The notes beneath the pieces are model-generated. The model was not told the DNA's origin. It ran no database searches and worked only from the letters and a program-made list of their open reading frames with translations. Source: Lichenibacterium minor (lineage in GTDB: Bacteria; Pseudomonadota; Alphaproteobacteria; Rhizobiales; Beijerinckiaceae). Taken from it: a DNA stretch of 64,000 nucleotides. Positions 50,708 to 59,594 of this stretch are shown here, piece by piece. Location: assembly GCF_004137685.1 (NCBI RefSeq), contig NZ_QYBB01000021.1, positions 27,998 through 91,997 of the forward strand, read 5' to 3'. Position 1 is the first letter of the stretch, and the number at the start of each line of letters is the position of its first letter. A program made the translations under genes and the position numbers.

Positions 50708-51479
50708 GAACGTTCGCTTCTCACGATCGTGATCGGGGGGACGCCAGGTGAAGGTGCTTCGACCGAGCTCATTGTGCAAACCTCATGCCGACTCCGGCGC
50801 CTCGACCGGCATCGGACCGCCGCCCGTTCCTCCGAACCGCCGACGACTGACCGGTCCGACAAGCTTCCCGCGCCGGAAGAGACTTGTGCCGGACCTGACA
50901 CGGGCCGCCCGATGCTTCGAGCGCTGTCTACAGGGAGCGATCGACAGGAGTGTCGACGCTTTCTGCTGCATCCGTCAACGGGATTTTTCTTCCGCGACTT
51001 CGCCGTCCCCATCGCTCGCCGTCCGCGCGCGGAGGCCGTCCCGACCCGACGGGCCTTCCAGACAGGCGGGCCGCCGGCGGCGCGGCGCGGACGCCGGGGT
51101 CGAAGGGCGCTCGGTATCGGCTCGATACCGAGACTGCCCGAAGGCGAAAAGGTGAGCGGAAACACTTGGCCGGGACGGGAAGGCCCCCGCCGCCGCCCGG
51201 CTTCTTCGCTCGCCCGCCGCCGACCGCACGACGCCCCCCTGCGCCGATCACCTCCGGCCGCCTTCACGGCAGCGCGGCAGCATCACAAAGGCCCCGCTTT
51301 CCGCCGGGCAGCGCCGCTCGCGTCGCATCCCCCCTCCGTCGGCCGGAACCGACCCATCCGGAGCACAGCCGGTCGAATGCTGGCCTCTCGGAAGCGGCCC
51401 TTCAGGCCCGGCAATGCTGTGAGGACCGCTTCCATCGTCGCGTCGGGGCTTTCACCTGAAGCGGTCGTCGCGGTCGCGA
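50708..51479. other. Gene-free region of about 770 bases
   Basis: All open frames here are Arg/Pro/Ser-rich with no recognisable domain and I do not consider them genes. A strong hairpin lies at 51110-51132 and GAACGTTC at 50708-50715 just upstream of the binding-protein ATG. The transporter promoter should be near 50720-50900, but I could not identify it. It separates the carnitine region from the aromatic-acid cluster. Confidence 0.5.
51110..51132. other. Perfect 10-bp hairpin in the gene-free region
   Basis: CTCGGTATCG / CGATACCGAG with a 3-base loop (GCT). No gene ends within 340 bases on either strand, so it is not an obvious terminator. It could be a regulator site or the remains of a mobile element. 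Confidence 0.6.
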
Positions 51480-52352
51480 TCAATCATGCGTCGTGGCGTG
51501 CCGGAGCGTCGCGATCCGGGCGACGGCAGCCTCAAGCGGGCCGGCAGGAAGATCCGTTGCGGGAACCCGGCCCATTCGCTCCTGAACGTCGGCGATCCTG
51601 TCGGCGAGGGCGCCGACGTAACCGAGTTCGTCGTAGGTGATCGCACTTTCCCGCATCTCGGCCGCCCGGCGCAGGCCGTGGTGGAGCGTCCGCTCGAACA
51701 TGTAGCGGGCATTGTCCGGCCAGCCGAGGCCCGGGTACGTCGCGGCGAGCGAGTCCAACACGCGATCGAAGCAGCCCGCCGTCGCGGCCGCGAGCAGCGT
51801 CTCGACAGTCAGGGCTTCGAGTCCTTTCACGAACATCGAGCGGACCATCTTGATGGCCGTCGCCGTCCCGGCGTCGACGCCGATGACCTCGAACGCGAAG
51901 CCCAGGTGCTCGAAGGTGCCGCGCGACTCGTCGGCGGTCGCGCCAGCGAGCAGAACGGGAGTGGCATGGCCGCGCGGGTGGACCGGCGCCATGACGGCCA
52001 TGTCGAGGTACGCCGCGCCGCAGCCCGTCACGAGCTCGGCCGACCGCCGCTTGCGCCCGGGCGATACGGAATTGATGTCGATGAGCAACTGGCCCGGCAC
52101 GAGGTGGTCCAGCGCGCTCTGCACGGCATCGAGGCTCCGGTCGGCCGTCACCGCGCTGAAGATCCAGTCGGCCCCCGCGATGGCTCTCCCGACGTCGGGC
52201 TCGAAGCGCAGTCCACGTCCGGTCGCGGCAGAAGCCACGCTCTCGTCCTGGCGCACGTCGTAGGTCGCGAGGATGTCGACGTCGGCCGTCCGCGAGAGAG
52301 TGTCGGAGAAGGCGCGTGCCGCTTCGCCGAAACCGATGAATGCGATTTTCAT
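51480..52352 (-). CDS. NAD(P)-dependent oxidoreductase of the 6-phosphogluconate dehydrogenase-like family with C-terminal DUF1932-like domain
   Basis: 290 residues. A Rossmann fold begins MKIAFIGFGEAARAFSDTL; DINSVSPGRKRRSAELV and AVMAPVHPRGHATPVLLAG are the mid motifs of beta-hydroxyacid dehydrogenases; the catalytic-Lys helix reads GTATAIKMVRSMFVKG. The C-terminal helices fit DUF1932. Homologues are found in aromatic-acid clusters. It is the last gene of the minus-strand cluster. The substrate is unknown. Confidence 0.87.
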   Translation of the reverse strand: MKIAFIGFGEAARAFSDTLSRTADVDILATYDVRQDESVASAATGRGLRFEPDVGRAIAGADWIFSAVTADRSLDAVQSALDHLVPGQLLIDINSVSPGRKRRSAELVTGCGAAYLDMAVMAPVHPRGHATPVLLAGATADESRGTFEHLGFAFEVIGVDAGTATAIKMVRSMFVKGLEALTVETLLAAATAGCFDRVLDSLAATYPGLGWPDNARYMFERTLHHGLRRAAEMRESAITYDELGYVGALADRIADVQERMGRVPATDLPAGPLEAAVARIATLRHATTHD

Positions 52353-52446
52353 GTTTGATCTCCGGAAGCGGCAACAGGCCGCCCGCTGCCTCGATGGGTC
52401 GCGCGGCATGCCGGGCTCGCGCGACGATGGATGCGGACGCGCCGAG

Positions 52447-53748
52447 TCAGATGCGGGTCTCGCGCGGCTCGGCGGACCCTGGCTCGGCAGGGCGCGGGGC
52501 GCGGGCCCCCACGCAGGCGTCGAACTTGCGCATGTCGAACATGCCTTCCCACTTCGACAGCACGAGCACGGCGACCGAGTTGCCGATGACGTTGGTGGTG
52601 GACGTGGCGATGGCCAGGATACGGTCGATGCCGAACAGCAGGCCCACGCCCGAGATGGGGAGCGCGCGCGAGGACTGGATCGTCGCGGCGAGTTTCACGA
52701 GCGCGCCGCCCGCCGCGCCAGCGCCCCCTTTGGACGTCAGCAGCATGACGGCCAGGAGGCCGAGCTGCTGTTCGAGAGCGAGCGGCGTATCGGTCGCCTG
52801 GGAGATGAAGCCGATCCCGCAGGCCATGTACAGGCACGCGCCATCGATGTTGAAGCTGTAGCCCGCCGGCAGGACGAACCCCACCACGACCTCGTCGCAG
52901 CCGGCCTCCGCGAGCTTGACCACGAGCCGCGGGAAGGCGACCTCGCTCGCCGCCATGCCGGCCGCCAGGACGGCCTCTTCCTTGATGAGGGACAGGATCC
53001 TGAAGATCGAGAAGCCGGCCAGCGCCGCGACGGAGCCCAGGACGACGACGACGAAGATCAGCGCACTCGCGTAATAGGTCAGGATGTAGCCCAGCAGGTA
53101 GAGCAGGGTAACGCCGCCGTAGCTGCCCACCGCGAAAGCCATGGCGCCGAAGGCACCGAGCGGCGACACGTGCATGATGAAGCCGAGCATCTTGAAGACG
53201 ACCGCCTGCGCCTCGTCGATCAGCCGAAACAGGGCCCAGTCGGGCGTGCCGCAGGCCGCCAGGGCGAAGCCGACCAGCAGCGAAACGAACAGCACGGGCA
53301 AGATGTCGCCGGAAACGAAGGCTGCGACCAGCGTGCGCGGGATGATCGAGGACAGGAAGGCGACGAGCGAGAAGTCGCCCGACGTGGCCGCCTTGATCAC
53401 GGATTCGGCGCCCGCGGTCGGGCTCAGGGCGCCCGCATGCAATCCCACGCCGGGATGCACGATGTTGACGACGGCGAAGCCCGTCAGCATCGCCAGCGTG
53501 CTGACCACCTCGAAGTAGAGGAACGTCTTGAAGCCGAGGCGGCCCAGCCGCCTGAAATCCCGGATGTGACCGATGCCGTGGACGACCGTGAAGAAGATGA
53601 TCGGCCCGAGCATCATTTTCAGGAGCGCGACGAAGCCGTCGCCGAGGGGCTTCATCGCCACGGCCTCGTGCGGCGCCGCCAAGCCGAACATGATCGCCAG
53701 GGCGATCGCGACCAGCACCTGGACGTAGACCTTCCGCAGCGCGCCCAT
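52447..53748 (-). CDS. DAACS (DctA/GltP) family sodium/proton symporter with altered binding site
   Basis: 433 residues of the dicarboxylate/amino-acid:cation symporter fold: GYSFNIDGACLYMACG (TM7), the HP2 tip TSKGGAGAAGGAL, and the TM8 motif GIDRILAIATSTTNVIGN (373-390). In DctA and GltPh an Arg sits at the position that here is Thr382, and the Asp two turns earlier (Asp394 of GltPh) is Ala379. That Arg binds the distal carboxylate of glutamate, aspartate or succinate; neutral-substrate members (ASCT, SstT) lack it. So transport is likely, but of a mono-acid or neutral substrate. Start ATG 53748. Confidence 0.9.
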   Translation of the reverse strand: MGALRKVYVQVLVAIALAIMFGLAAPHEAVAMKPLGDGFVALLKMMLGPIIFFTVVHGIGHIRDFRRLGRLGFKTFLYFEVVSTLAMLTGFAVVNIVHPGVGLHAGALSPTAGAESVIKAATSGDFSLVAFLSSIIPRTLVAAFVSGDILPVLFVSLLVGFALAACGTPDWALFRLIDEAQAVVFKMLGFIMHVSPLGAFGAMAFAVGSYGGVTLLYLLGYILTYYASALIFVVVVLGSVAALAGFSIFRILSLIKEEAVLAAGMAASEVAFPRLVVKLAEAGCDEVVVGFVLPAGYSFNIDGACLYMACGIGFISQATDTPLALEQQLGLLAVMLLTSKGGAGAAGGALVKLAATIQSSRALPISGVGLLFGIDRILAIATSTTNVIGNSVAVLVLSKWEGMFDMRKFDACVGARAPRPAEPGSAEPRETRI

Positions 53749-53873
53749 CCGTCCCCGCCTCGATTTTCATCGTGTTGGGTCGACCATAGGAGGGCGGGTC
53801 GCCGCGCCCCCATGCCGAGCGTTGAACGCGCCGCCTGTTCTGCTTATCGCGGATGCAAACCTCGATCCAAGGT

Positions 53874-55109
53874 TCAGGTCTGCCGGGCGACGGCGCGGAT
53901 GGCGTCGAGCAGCCTGCGCGCGGCAGGCGACGGCTCGCCGGCGGCGCGCATCGTCAGGCCGATCTCGCGTTCCGTGTGGGCGAGAGGCACGTCGAGGATC
54001 GCCAACTGCCCGGCCCGTAGCTCGTAGTGCACCTGCTGCGCCGACAGCACGGCGACCATGTCGGTGCGCATCAGGAGCCCGCGGATCATCGCAAGGTCGC
54101 CCGTCTCGACGGCGGCCAGGGGTGGAGGTAGGTGCAGGCGCGTGAACAGCGCGTCGAGGATGGCGCGGGCGGGCGTGTGCCGGCGCGGCAGGATCCAGTC
54201 CGCGCCGGCGAGCCGGTCCGGCGTCAGGCCGCGCTCGCCCGCCAGGGGGTGACCGTGGCGGGTCAGCGCGACCATGCCTGTCCCGAGCAGCGCCTCGGCC
54301 CGCACATCTCCTCCCGTGGCGGCGGGCCGCAGGGCCCCGATGATGAAATCGACGTCGCCGGCCCGCAAGCCGGCGAGCAGCGCTTCGTAGGCGCTCTCGT
54401 CCGTCACGACATGGACGCCCGGGTAGTCGCGCCGCACATGCGCGACGGCTTCCGGGAGGATCATAGTGCGGGCGAAGGGCAGCGCGCCGACCGTGACGGA
54501 ACCGCGAATGCTGCCCCGCACCGCCGCGACGTCCTCGGGAATGTGGCGCAGCTCGTTCAGGGCCCGGCGGACGCGGAAAACGAAGGCCTCGCCATCGCTC
54601 GTCAGCCGCAGGCCGCGCGCGGTGCGGTCGAAGAGGGGCGAGCCTAGGCCGGCTTCGAGGATCTTGATGGCGCTGCTGACCGCCGGCTGGCTCACGCCCA
54701 AGGTTTGCGCGGCGCTCTGCATGTGCCGGTGGCGCACCAGGGCGACGAGCGACTGCAGGCGGCGGGTGTTGAGGAGGTAGGACGGGATCGCTCCCGGCGG
54801 GACGCGCATCTCGCGCACCGGCTGCGGGGCGCGCCGTGGAGCGAGCCCCCGCAACTCGGCGAACACGCGGACGGCGCGCTCCAGGACCGCCTCGCCGACG
54901 GACGTCGGACGCATGCCGGAGGGGGATCGCTCCATCAACGGCTCGCCGAGCGCGACCTCGAGTTCCCGCAGCGATCGCGTCACGGCCGACTGGGCGCGGA
55001 GAAGATGCGTCGCGGCACGGCTCGCGCTGCCTCGCTCCGCGATGACCGTGAAGGCGTGCAGCTGCGCGAGGTTGAGCGATCCCAGGACCAGGTCGACGGC
55101 CACCGTCAC
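53874..55109 (-). CDS. LysR-type regulator with two tandem HTH domains
   Basis: 411 residues, GTG start 55109. Two LysR-type winged-helix domains lie in series: about 14-73 (LAQLHAFTVIAERGSASRAA, ending in RSPSGMRPTSVGEAV) and about 115-173 (RLQSLVALVRHRHMQSAAQT, ending in DRTARGLRLTSDGEA). One effector-binding domain follows (about 195-405). Ordinary LysR proteins have about 300 residues and a single HTH. It probably senses an aromatic intermediate and controls the 51.5-63 kb genes. Both HTHs look intact, so both may bind DNA. Confidence 0.88.
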   Translation of the reverse strand: MTVAVDLVLGSLNLAQLHAFTVIAERGSASRAATHLLRAQSAVTRSLRELEVALGEPLMERSPSGMRPTSVGEAVLERAVRVFAELRGLAPRRAPQPVREMRVPPGAIPSYLLNTRRLQSLVALVRHRHMQSAAQTLGVSQPAVSSAIKILEAGLGSPLFDRTARGLRLTSDGEAFVFRVRRALNELRHIPEDVAAVRGSIRGSVTVGALPFARTMILPEAVAHVRRDYPGVHVVTDESAYEALLAGLRAGDVDFIIGALRPAATGGDVRAEALLGTGMVALTRHGHPLAGERGLTPDRLAGADWILPRRHTPARAILDALFTRLHLPPPLAAVETGDLAMIRGLLMRTDMVAVLSAQQVHYELRAGQLAILDVPLAHTEREIGLTMRAAGEPSPAARRLLDAIRAVARQT

Positions 55110-55191
55110 GGGATCGGCGCCCCGCCCGCCCAGACTTCACGGCGCTCGATGGGCCGAGGAGCCGGACGCCGCGACGGAGCGCCCCCCACGC

Positions 55192-56088
55192 TCAGTGTTC
55201 CGCGCGAAGGCTCGCCGTCAACAAGCGCGCGAGCGCGCCGGCCGCGGGCGTCAAGGGCTGCTCGCGGCGGGCCAGAAGGCCGATCGAGCGCACCACGCTC
55301 GGGTTCTTCAACGGCACGGCCGCGATGCCGGGGTCGTCGGCGAGGTCGATGCCGAGCCGCGGCACCACCGTGAGGCCTACGCCGGCCTGCACCATGCCGA
55401 TGGCCGTCCCGACGTGCTGGACCTCGTATTTCCAGATCATCCGCTCTCGTCGGCCGCCGAGGGCGTCGTCGATCAGCAGCCGGTTCCCCGTCTGGGCGCT
55501 GATCCTGATCAGGGGCACGCCCTCGAGTTCGGACCAACCGACGCTGGAGCGGCCCGCGAGCGGGTGGGCCGACGGGCAGACGAGGACGAAAGGCTCCTTG
55601 ATGAGCGGCGTGACTTCCAGGTCCCAGCGGCCGGTCGACGCGATGGTGACGCCGAATTCGGCCTCGCCGCTCCGGACGCGCTCGACGATCTCGGAAGCGG
55701 AGTTGTCGAAGACCTTGACGCCCACGCCCGGCTGCAGCCGCGCGAAGTCGCGCAGCACGCGTGGCAGGTGATGCTTGGCGATGGTCGGCAGGCAACCGAT
55801 CGCGAACTGCTCCTGACGGTCTCGCCCCGCAGTCCGCAGGATGTCGAGCGAGCGCGTCATCTCCTCGATGAGGCGCTGCGCCGTCGGCAGCAGCTCGGCG
55901 CCAGCCGCCGTGAGCGTCACCTTCCGGGTGCTGCGCGCCAGCAGGGCGACACCGAGGTCGTCCTCGAGCTTCTTCAGCCGGTGGCTCAGCGCCGTCTGCG
56001 ACAGGTTGAGGTGCGCCGCAGCCGCGTTGAAGCTGCCCCAGTTCGCGATGCCGAGGAAAGCCTCCAAGCCGAGGAAGTCGATCCTCAT
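55192..56088 (-). CDS. LysR family transcriptional regulator
   Basis: 298 residues, one N-terminal HTH (MRIDFLGLEAFLGIANWGSF, then LSQTALSHRLKKLEDDLGV) and a LysR substrate-binding domain (QFAIGCLPTIAKHHLPRVL through HVGTAIGMVQAGVGLTVVP). Start ATG 56088. The regulator is transcribed with the cluster and not divergently, which is less usual for LysR proteins. The target is probably the aromatic-acid operon or the transporters beside it. Confidence 0.92.
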   Translation of the reverse strand: MRIDFLGLEAFLGIANWGSFNAAAAHLNLSQTALSHRLKKLEDDLGVALLARSTRKVTLTAAGAELLPTAQRLIEEMTRSLDILRTAGRDRQEQFAIGCLPTIAKHHLPRVLRDFARLQPGVGVKVFDNSASEIVERVRSGEAEFGVTIASTGRWDLEVTPLIKEPFVLVCPSAHPLAGRSSVGWSELEGVPLIRISAQTGNRLLIDDALGGRRERMIWKYEVQHVGTAIGMVQAGVGLTVVPRLGIDLADDPGIAAVPLKNPSVVRSIGLLARREQPLTPAAGALARLLTASLRAEH

Positions 56089-56187
56089 CCGTGTCGCTCC
56101 GATGGTCGGCACGACGGGAGCATGCCCGCCCTGCCGCGTCCAGCCGGTTCACCGGGCGCGCCGTCGGGGCCGCCTCGGGAAGCAGGC

Positions 56188-57519
56188 TCACGCCTTCGAG
56201 CCGTCATGCAGGTCTGCGCCGCCCGTCTCGGGGAGGAGCAGGGCGGCAGCGAAGGCCACGGCGTAGGACACGAGGGCGCAGCCACCCATGGCAGCCCCGA
56301 GCGGGCCCGCGGCAGCCAGCACGCCGACTGTCGCCGGAACGACCGAGCCGAAGCCGCGCCCGCCCCCGAGGCAGAAGCCCTGGCCGCTGGCGCGGACCTC
56401 CGTCGGGAACAGTTCGGAGAATGTCGGCAGCATGCCGGAGGCGAGCGCGCCCTGGAAGGCGCCGAGGAAGAAGCTCAGTGCCACGGTGGCGCCGAGGCCG
56501 ATCGGGGCGAGCAGGAGCACCGCCACGTTGGCGGCCTGCAGGACGAGGAAGATCATGAAGGCCGGCCGCCGGCCCAAGCGGTCGGACAGCCAGCCGAAAC
56601 CGAGCGGCCCCACGAGCGAGCCGAGGATGTTCATCGCGAGATAGCCGGCGCTGGTGCCGACCGACAAGCCGAGCGCCGTCCGCAGGTAGGTCGGCAACCA
56701 GGTGATCATCACATAGGCGCCCCCGAAGATGCCCGTCGACATGACGGTGGCGGCGAGCGTCCGGCGCAAGTGCGCCGGCGCGAAGATGGCCCAGAACGGG
56801 GGCGGGACGGCGCCGGCGCGGCGCGCGTCCTGGTAGAGGCCCGACTCGGGCACGAGCCGACGGATGAACAGCACCAGCACGGCCGGCACGATGCCGATGC
56901 CGAAGAACACGCGCCAGCCGACGGCTTCCGGAAACAGGGACGAGATCACCGGCAAGAGGCCGACCGACACCGCGTAGCCGACCGCGTAACTGCTCTGCAC
57001 CGAGGCAGCCACCCGCCCGCGCAGGGCGGGGCGCACCACCTCGCTGATCAGCACGCCGCCCACCGCCGCCTCGCCGCCATAGCCGAGGCCCTGGAGGAAT
57101 CGGATGACGAGCAGCGTGTCGAAGCCGCCCGCGAAAGCGGCCGCGAGCGTGAAGGCCGCCACGACGAGGATGGTGAGCTGGAGCACGCGCACGCGCCCGA
57201 TCCGGTCGGCGAGAAGCCCCGCGCCCCATCCTCCGACGGCGGCGCCGGCCAGCGACGCCGTCGCCAGGGCGCCCGCCTGGGGCTTGGTGAGACCGATGGT
57301 GGCGATCAACGCCGGGATGACGAGGGCATAGATCGTCGAATCCATGGCGTCGAGGCCGAAGCCCGCGAAGCAGGCCCAATAGGTGCGCCGCTCGACGCGG
57401 TCGAGCTCCGAGTACCAGCCGAGGGCGCCGCGGCGATCACGTCCGTCGGTCGCGCGGAGGGCCTCCGCCTCCACCGGCACGGGGGGCGTCGAAAGGGGTG
57501 GATCGGATCGGAGGGGCAT
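56188..57519 (-). CDS. MFS transporter, metabolite:H+ symporter type
   Basis: 443 residues, twelve helices. The family motif between TM2 and TM3 is GLLADRIGRVRVLQ; GLDAMDSTIYALVIPALI in TM1 is typical of the aromatic-acid/sialate:H+ symporter group. FGWLSDRLGRRPAFMI is the second-half repeat of the motif. Start ATG 57519. Together with the MFS at 60644 it gives the cluster two possible uptake systems. Confidence 0.9.
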   Translation of the reverse strand: MPLRSDPPLSTPPVPVEAEALRATDGRDRRGALGWYSELDRVERRTYWACFAGFGLDAMDSTIYALVIPALIATIGLTKPQAGALATASLAGAAVGGWGAGLLADRIGRVRVLQLTILVVAAFTLAAAFAGGFDTLLVIRFLQGLGYGGEAAVGGVLISEVVRPALRGRVAASVQSSYAVGYAVSVGLLPVISSLFPEAVGWRVFFGIGIVPAVLVLFIRRLVPESGLYQDARRAGAVPPPFWAIFAPAHLRRTLAATVMSTGIFGGAYVMITWLPTYLRTALGLSVGTSAGYLAMNILGSLVGPLGFGWLSDRLGRRPAFMIFLVLQAANVAVLLLAPIGLGATVALSFFLGAFQGALASGMLPTFSELFPTEVRASGQGFCLGGGRGFGSVVPATVGVLAAAGPLGAAMGGCALVSYAVAFAAALLLPETGGADLHDGSKA

Positions 57520-57617
57520 TTGAAATCCTGTCGACGCGGGACTCGGGCCCGGCTGGGCCCGCAAGCAGCGGCCTTGAATGTCGGCGCTGCACGCATGGGG
57601 GAGGGGCGGGAGGGGCC

Positions 57618-58307
57618 TCAGGCCGGCTCCAGGCCCTGCCGGCGCTTGGCGGCGGCCGCAGCGGGCGAAGCGAGGTGGCCGACGAAGGCGCGGGCCGCTC
57701 CCGGGCGTGTGGAGGCGCGCGAAACGGCCGCCGAGAACGTCGTCACGGCCTGGATCTCGGCCGGCAACGGCCCGAGGACGGCGATACCGGGCGCGCCGAC
57801 GAATTCGCTGAGCTGCTGGAAGCCGAGGTCGGCGTCCCCCCGGGCGAGGAGCTCCGCGACGGGCACGCCGGGCGGCGCCTGCAGAGACTTCGCCGCCATC
57901 GCGTCGTCGATGCCCCAGAAACGCCAGAGCGCCCGGACGTGGTCGCCGCTCGGCCCCGTCGAATAGGAGACCCGGCGGGCGCTCAGCATCGCCCGGCGCA
58001 CGGCGGCCGCATCGCCGACGTCGACACGCGGACCGGCCGCGGGAACGGCGATCGCCATGCCGGACCGGGCCACGTCCGCCCGGCTCCCGTCGACCAGGTG
58101 CCCCTCGCGCTCGAGCTGCTCCATCACGGGCGCGGCCAGCACCACGACGTCGACGCTTCCGCCGGCGCGGACCCGCTTCGCGGCATCGACGCCGCCCGTC
58201 GCTTCGAGCGCGACCGGCGCGCCCGCAGCCAGTTCGAAGTCCCGCGCGAGTTCGGCCAAGACGCTGCGCGTCGCCATCGAGGACAGGACCGTGAGACGAT
58301 CGGACAT
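57618..58307 (-). CDS. ModA-like substrate-binding protein without signal peptide
   Basis: 229 residues with the periplasmic binding-protein type II fold of ModA: LTVLSSMATRSVLAELARDF, VDVVVLAAPVMEQLEREGHL, RRVSYSTGPSGDHVRALWRF and GDADLGFQQLSEF. It starts directly at the first strand, with no signal peptide or membrane anchor, and no ModB/ModC genes are near. It would be cytosolic, perhaps binding a pathway intermediate and not molybdate. Similar stand-alone genes are said to accompany aromatic catabolic clusters, which I cannot check here. Confidence 0.82.
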   Translation of the reverse strand: MSDRLTVLSSMATRSVLAELARDFELAAGAPVALEATGGVDAAKRVRAGGSVDVVVLAAPVMEQLEREGHLVDGSRADVARSGMAIAVPAAGPRVDVGDAAAVRRAMLSARRVSYSTGPSGDHVRALWRFWGIDDAMAAKSLQAPPGVPVAELLARGDADLGFQQLSEFVGAPGIAVLGPLPAEIQAVTTFSAAVSRASTRPGAARAFVGHLASPAAAAAKRRQGLEPA

Positions 58308-58380
58308 GGAGGCTCCGGTGCCATCCCGCTGGGGCAGCGGGCGAGCTGAATACGGACGAAGGGATGGCAGAAAGGCCGGT

Positions 58381-58827
58381 TCAGCCGAGCCAGCGCTTCA
58401 CCCCCAAGGCGAGCGGGACGGTGAAGACGATGTGCGACAGGGCCCCACCGATGACGACGTCGGGGGCGAGATCATCGGGGCGGCTCGACGACGTGACCGC
58501 GACGGCAAGGTGCGTGACGACCCAGGCCGCGACGGCGTAGAACAGTGCGACCAGGGTGGCTTCGACCCCGCGGCGGCGGAAGGCCGGCCAGATCAGCGCG
58601 AAGGGCCCGCCCCGGGCGAGCGCGAAGGCGACGTGGATGGCCGTGCCGAGCGGATAGGCCATCGCCCCGAGCCCGTCCCGCACGCCCTCGTAAACCCAGA
58701 TCGCGGCGGCGCCGATGAGGCCGCCGAGCAGCCCCGCCGAAACCGTCCGTCCCGGGCCCGCACCTTCCCCGGTCGCCAGCCCGTCCTTCAGGGTCGGTCG
58801 TCCCATCGCCGCGCCATCCACCGCCAT
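58381..58827 (-). CDS. Small membrane protein in aromatic cluster
   Basis: 148 residues, start ATG 58827 (MAVDGAAMGRPTLKDGLATG). Three to four hydrophobic segments: SAGLLGGLIGAAAIWVYEGV, LGTAIHVAFALARGGPFALI, TLVALFYAVAAWVVTHLAV and IGGALSHIVFTVPLALGV. No named domain. It is located between the ModA-like and aldolase genes; it may help uptake or be a membrane anchor. An unannotated role is the honest call. Confidence 0.72.
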   Translation of the reverse strand: MAVDGAAMGRPTLKDGLATGEGAGPGRTVSAGLLGGLIGAAAIWVYEGVRDGLGAMAYPLGTAIHVAFALARGGPFALIWPAFRRRGVEATLVALFYAVAAWVVTHLAVAVTSSSRPDDLAPDVVIGGALSHIVFTVPLALGVKRWLG

Positions 58828-58899
58828 GATGTCCCCCGCCTCGGCGTTTCCCGTCCCGTCGATGCCGCGGGGCCGAACGGCCAGCGGCGGTCCGGACGA

Positions 58900-59583
58900 T
58901 CAGTCGATGTAACGGAGCCCCGCCTTGGCCAGCGGTTCGCGCATCTTGTAGTAATCGAGGCCGAGCACGCCGGAAGCGAAGGTGGCACGCTTGTCGCCTT
59001 CGTTGGCCTCGCGCTTCGCCGCGGCCTCGGCGGCCCGCGCCGCCCAGGCGGCGGGCACCACCACGATCCCGTCGTCGTCCGCCACGATGGCGTCGCCCGG
59101 CTGCACGGCGGCCCCGGCGCAGACAATCGGCACGTTGACCGATCCCAGCGTCGCCTTGATGGTGCCCTTGGCCGACACGCAGCGGCTCCACACCGGGAAG
59201 CCCATCTCCTTCAGGGTCGCCACGTCGCGCACGCCGGCGTCGATCACGAGTCCGCGCGCCCCGCGCGCCATGAAGCTCGTGGCGAGCAGGTCGCCGAAAT
59301 AGCCGTCCGTGCAGTCGGCCGTGACGCCCGCGACGACGATGTCGCCGGGCCGGATCTGCTCGGCGGCGACGTGCATCATCCAGTTGTCGCCCGGTTGCAG
59401 CAGCACGGTGACGGCCGTGCCGGAGATGCGAGCGCCGGTCTGGATCGGCCGCATGTAGGGCTTCATCAGCCCGACGCGCCCGATGGCCTCGTGCACCGTG
59501 GTGGCGCCGAAGGCTGCCAGCCGGTCGGTGTGTCCGCGGTCGGCGCGGGCGATGTTGCGCCTGACAATGCCGAGTTCGGTCAT
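58900..59583 (-). CDS. ligK: RraA-family 4-carboxy-4-hydroxy-2-oxoadipate aldolase/oxaloacetate decarboxylase
   Basis: 227 residues, start ATG 59583, 11 bases after ligJ. The fold markers are GLVIDAGVRDVA (with the Arg-Asp of the active site) and AAVQPGDAIVADDDGIVVVP (metal/phosphate-like binding loop). LigK/ProA/GalC enzymes split CHA to pyruvate and oxaloacetate, the last step after 4-oxalomesaconate hydration. RraA proteins of other function exist, but the adjacent ligJ makes the aldolase likely. Confidence 0.9.
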   Translation of the reverse strand: MTELGIVRRNIARADRGHTDRLAAFGATTVHEAIGRVGLMKPYMRPIQTGARISGTAVTVLLQPGDNWMMHVAAEQIRPGDIVVAGVTADCTDGYFGDLLATSFMARGARGLVIDAGVRDVATLKEMGFPVWSRCVSAKGTIKATLGSVNVPIVCAGAAVQPGDAIVADDDGIVVVPAAWAARAAEAAAKREANEGDKRATFASGVLGLDYYKMREPLAKAGLRYID

Positions 59584-59594
59584 GGTGCTCCCCT

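Noticed and set aside
50708..50715. GAACGTTC before the binding-protein gene as a site for the TetR regulator at 17.5 kb
   Set aside because: Only 8 bases of the 14-base palindrome match, and it overlaps the ribosome-binding area; chance match is likely.
50704..51267. Minus-strand frame of 187 codons in the gene-free stretch
   Set aside because: Arg/Ser/Pro-rich composition, no domain, no ribosome-binding site, overlaps the start of the binding-protein gene.
52447..53748. Naming the symporter dctA
   Set aside because: Key Arg and Asp of the dicarboxylate site are missing (Thr382, Ala379), so the symbol would mislead.
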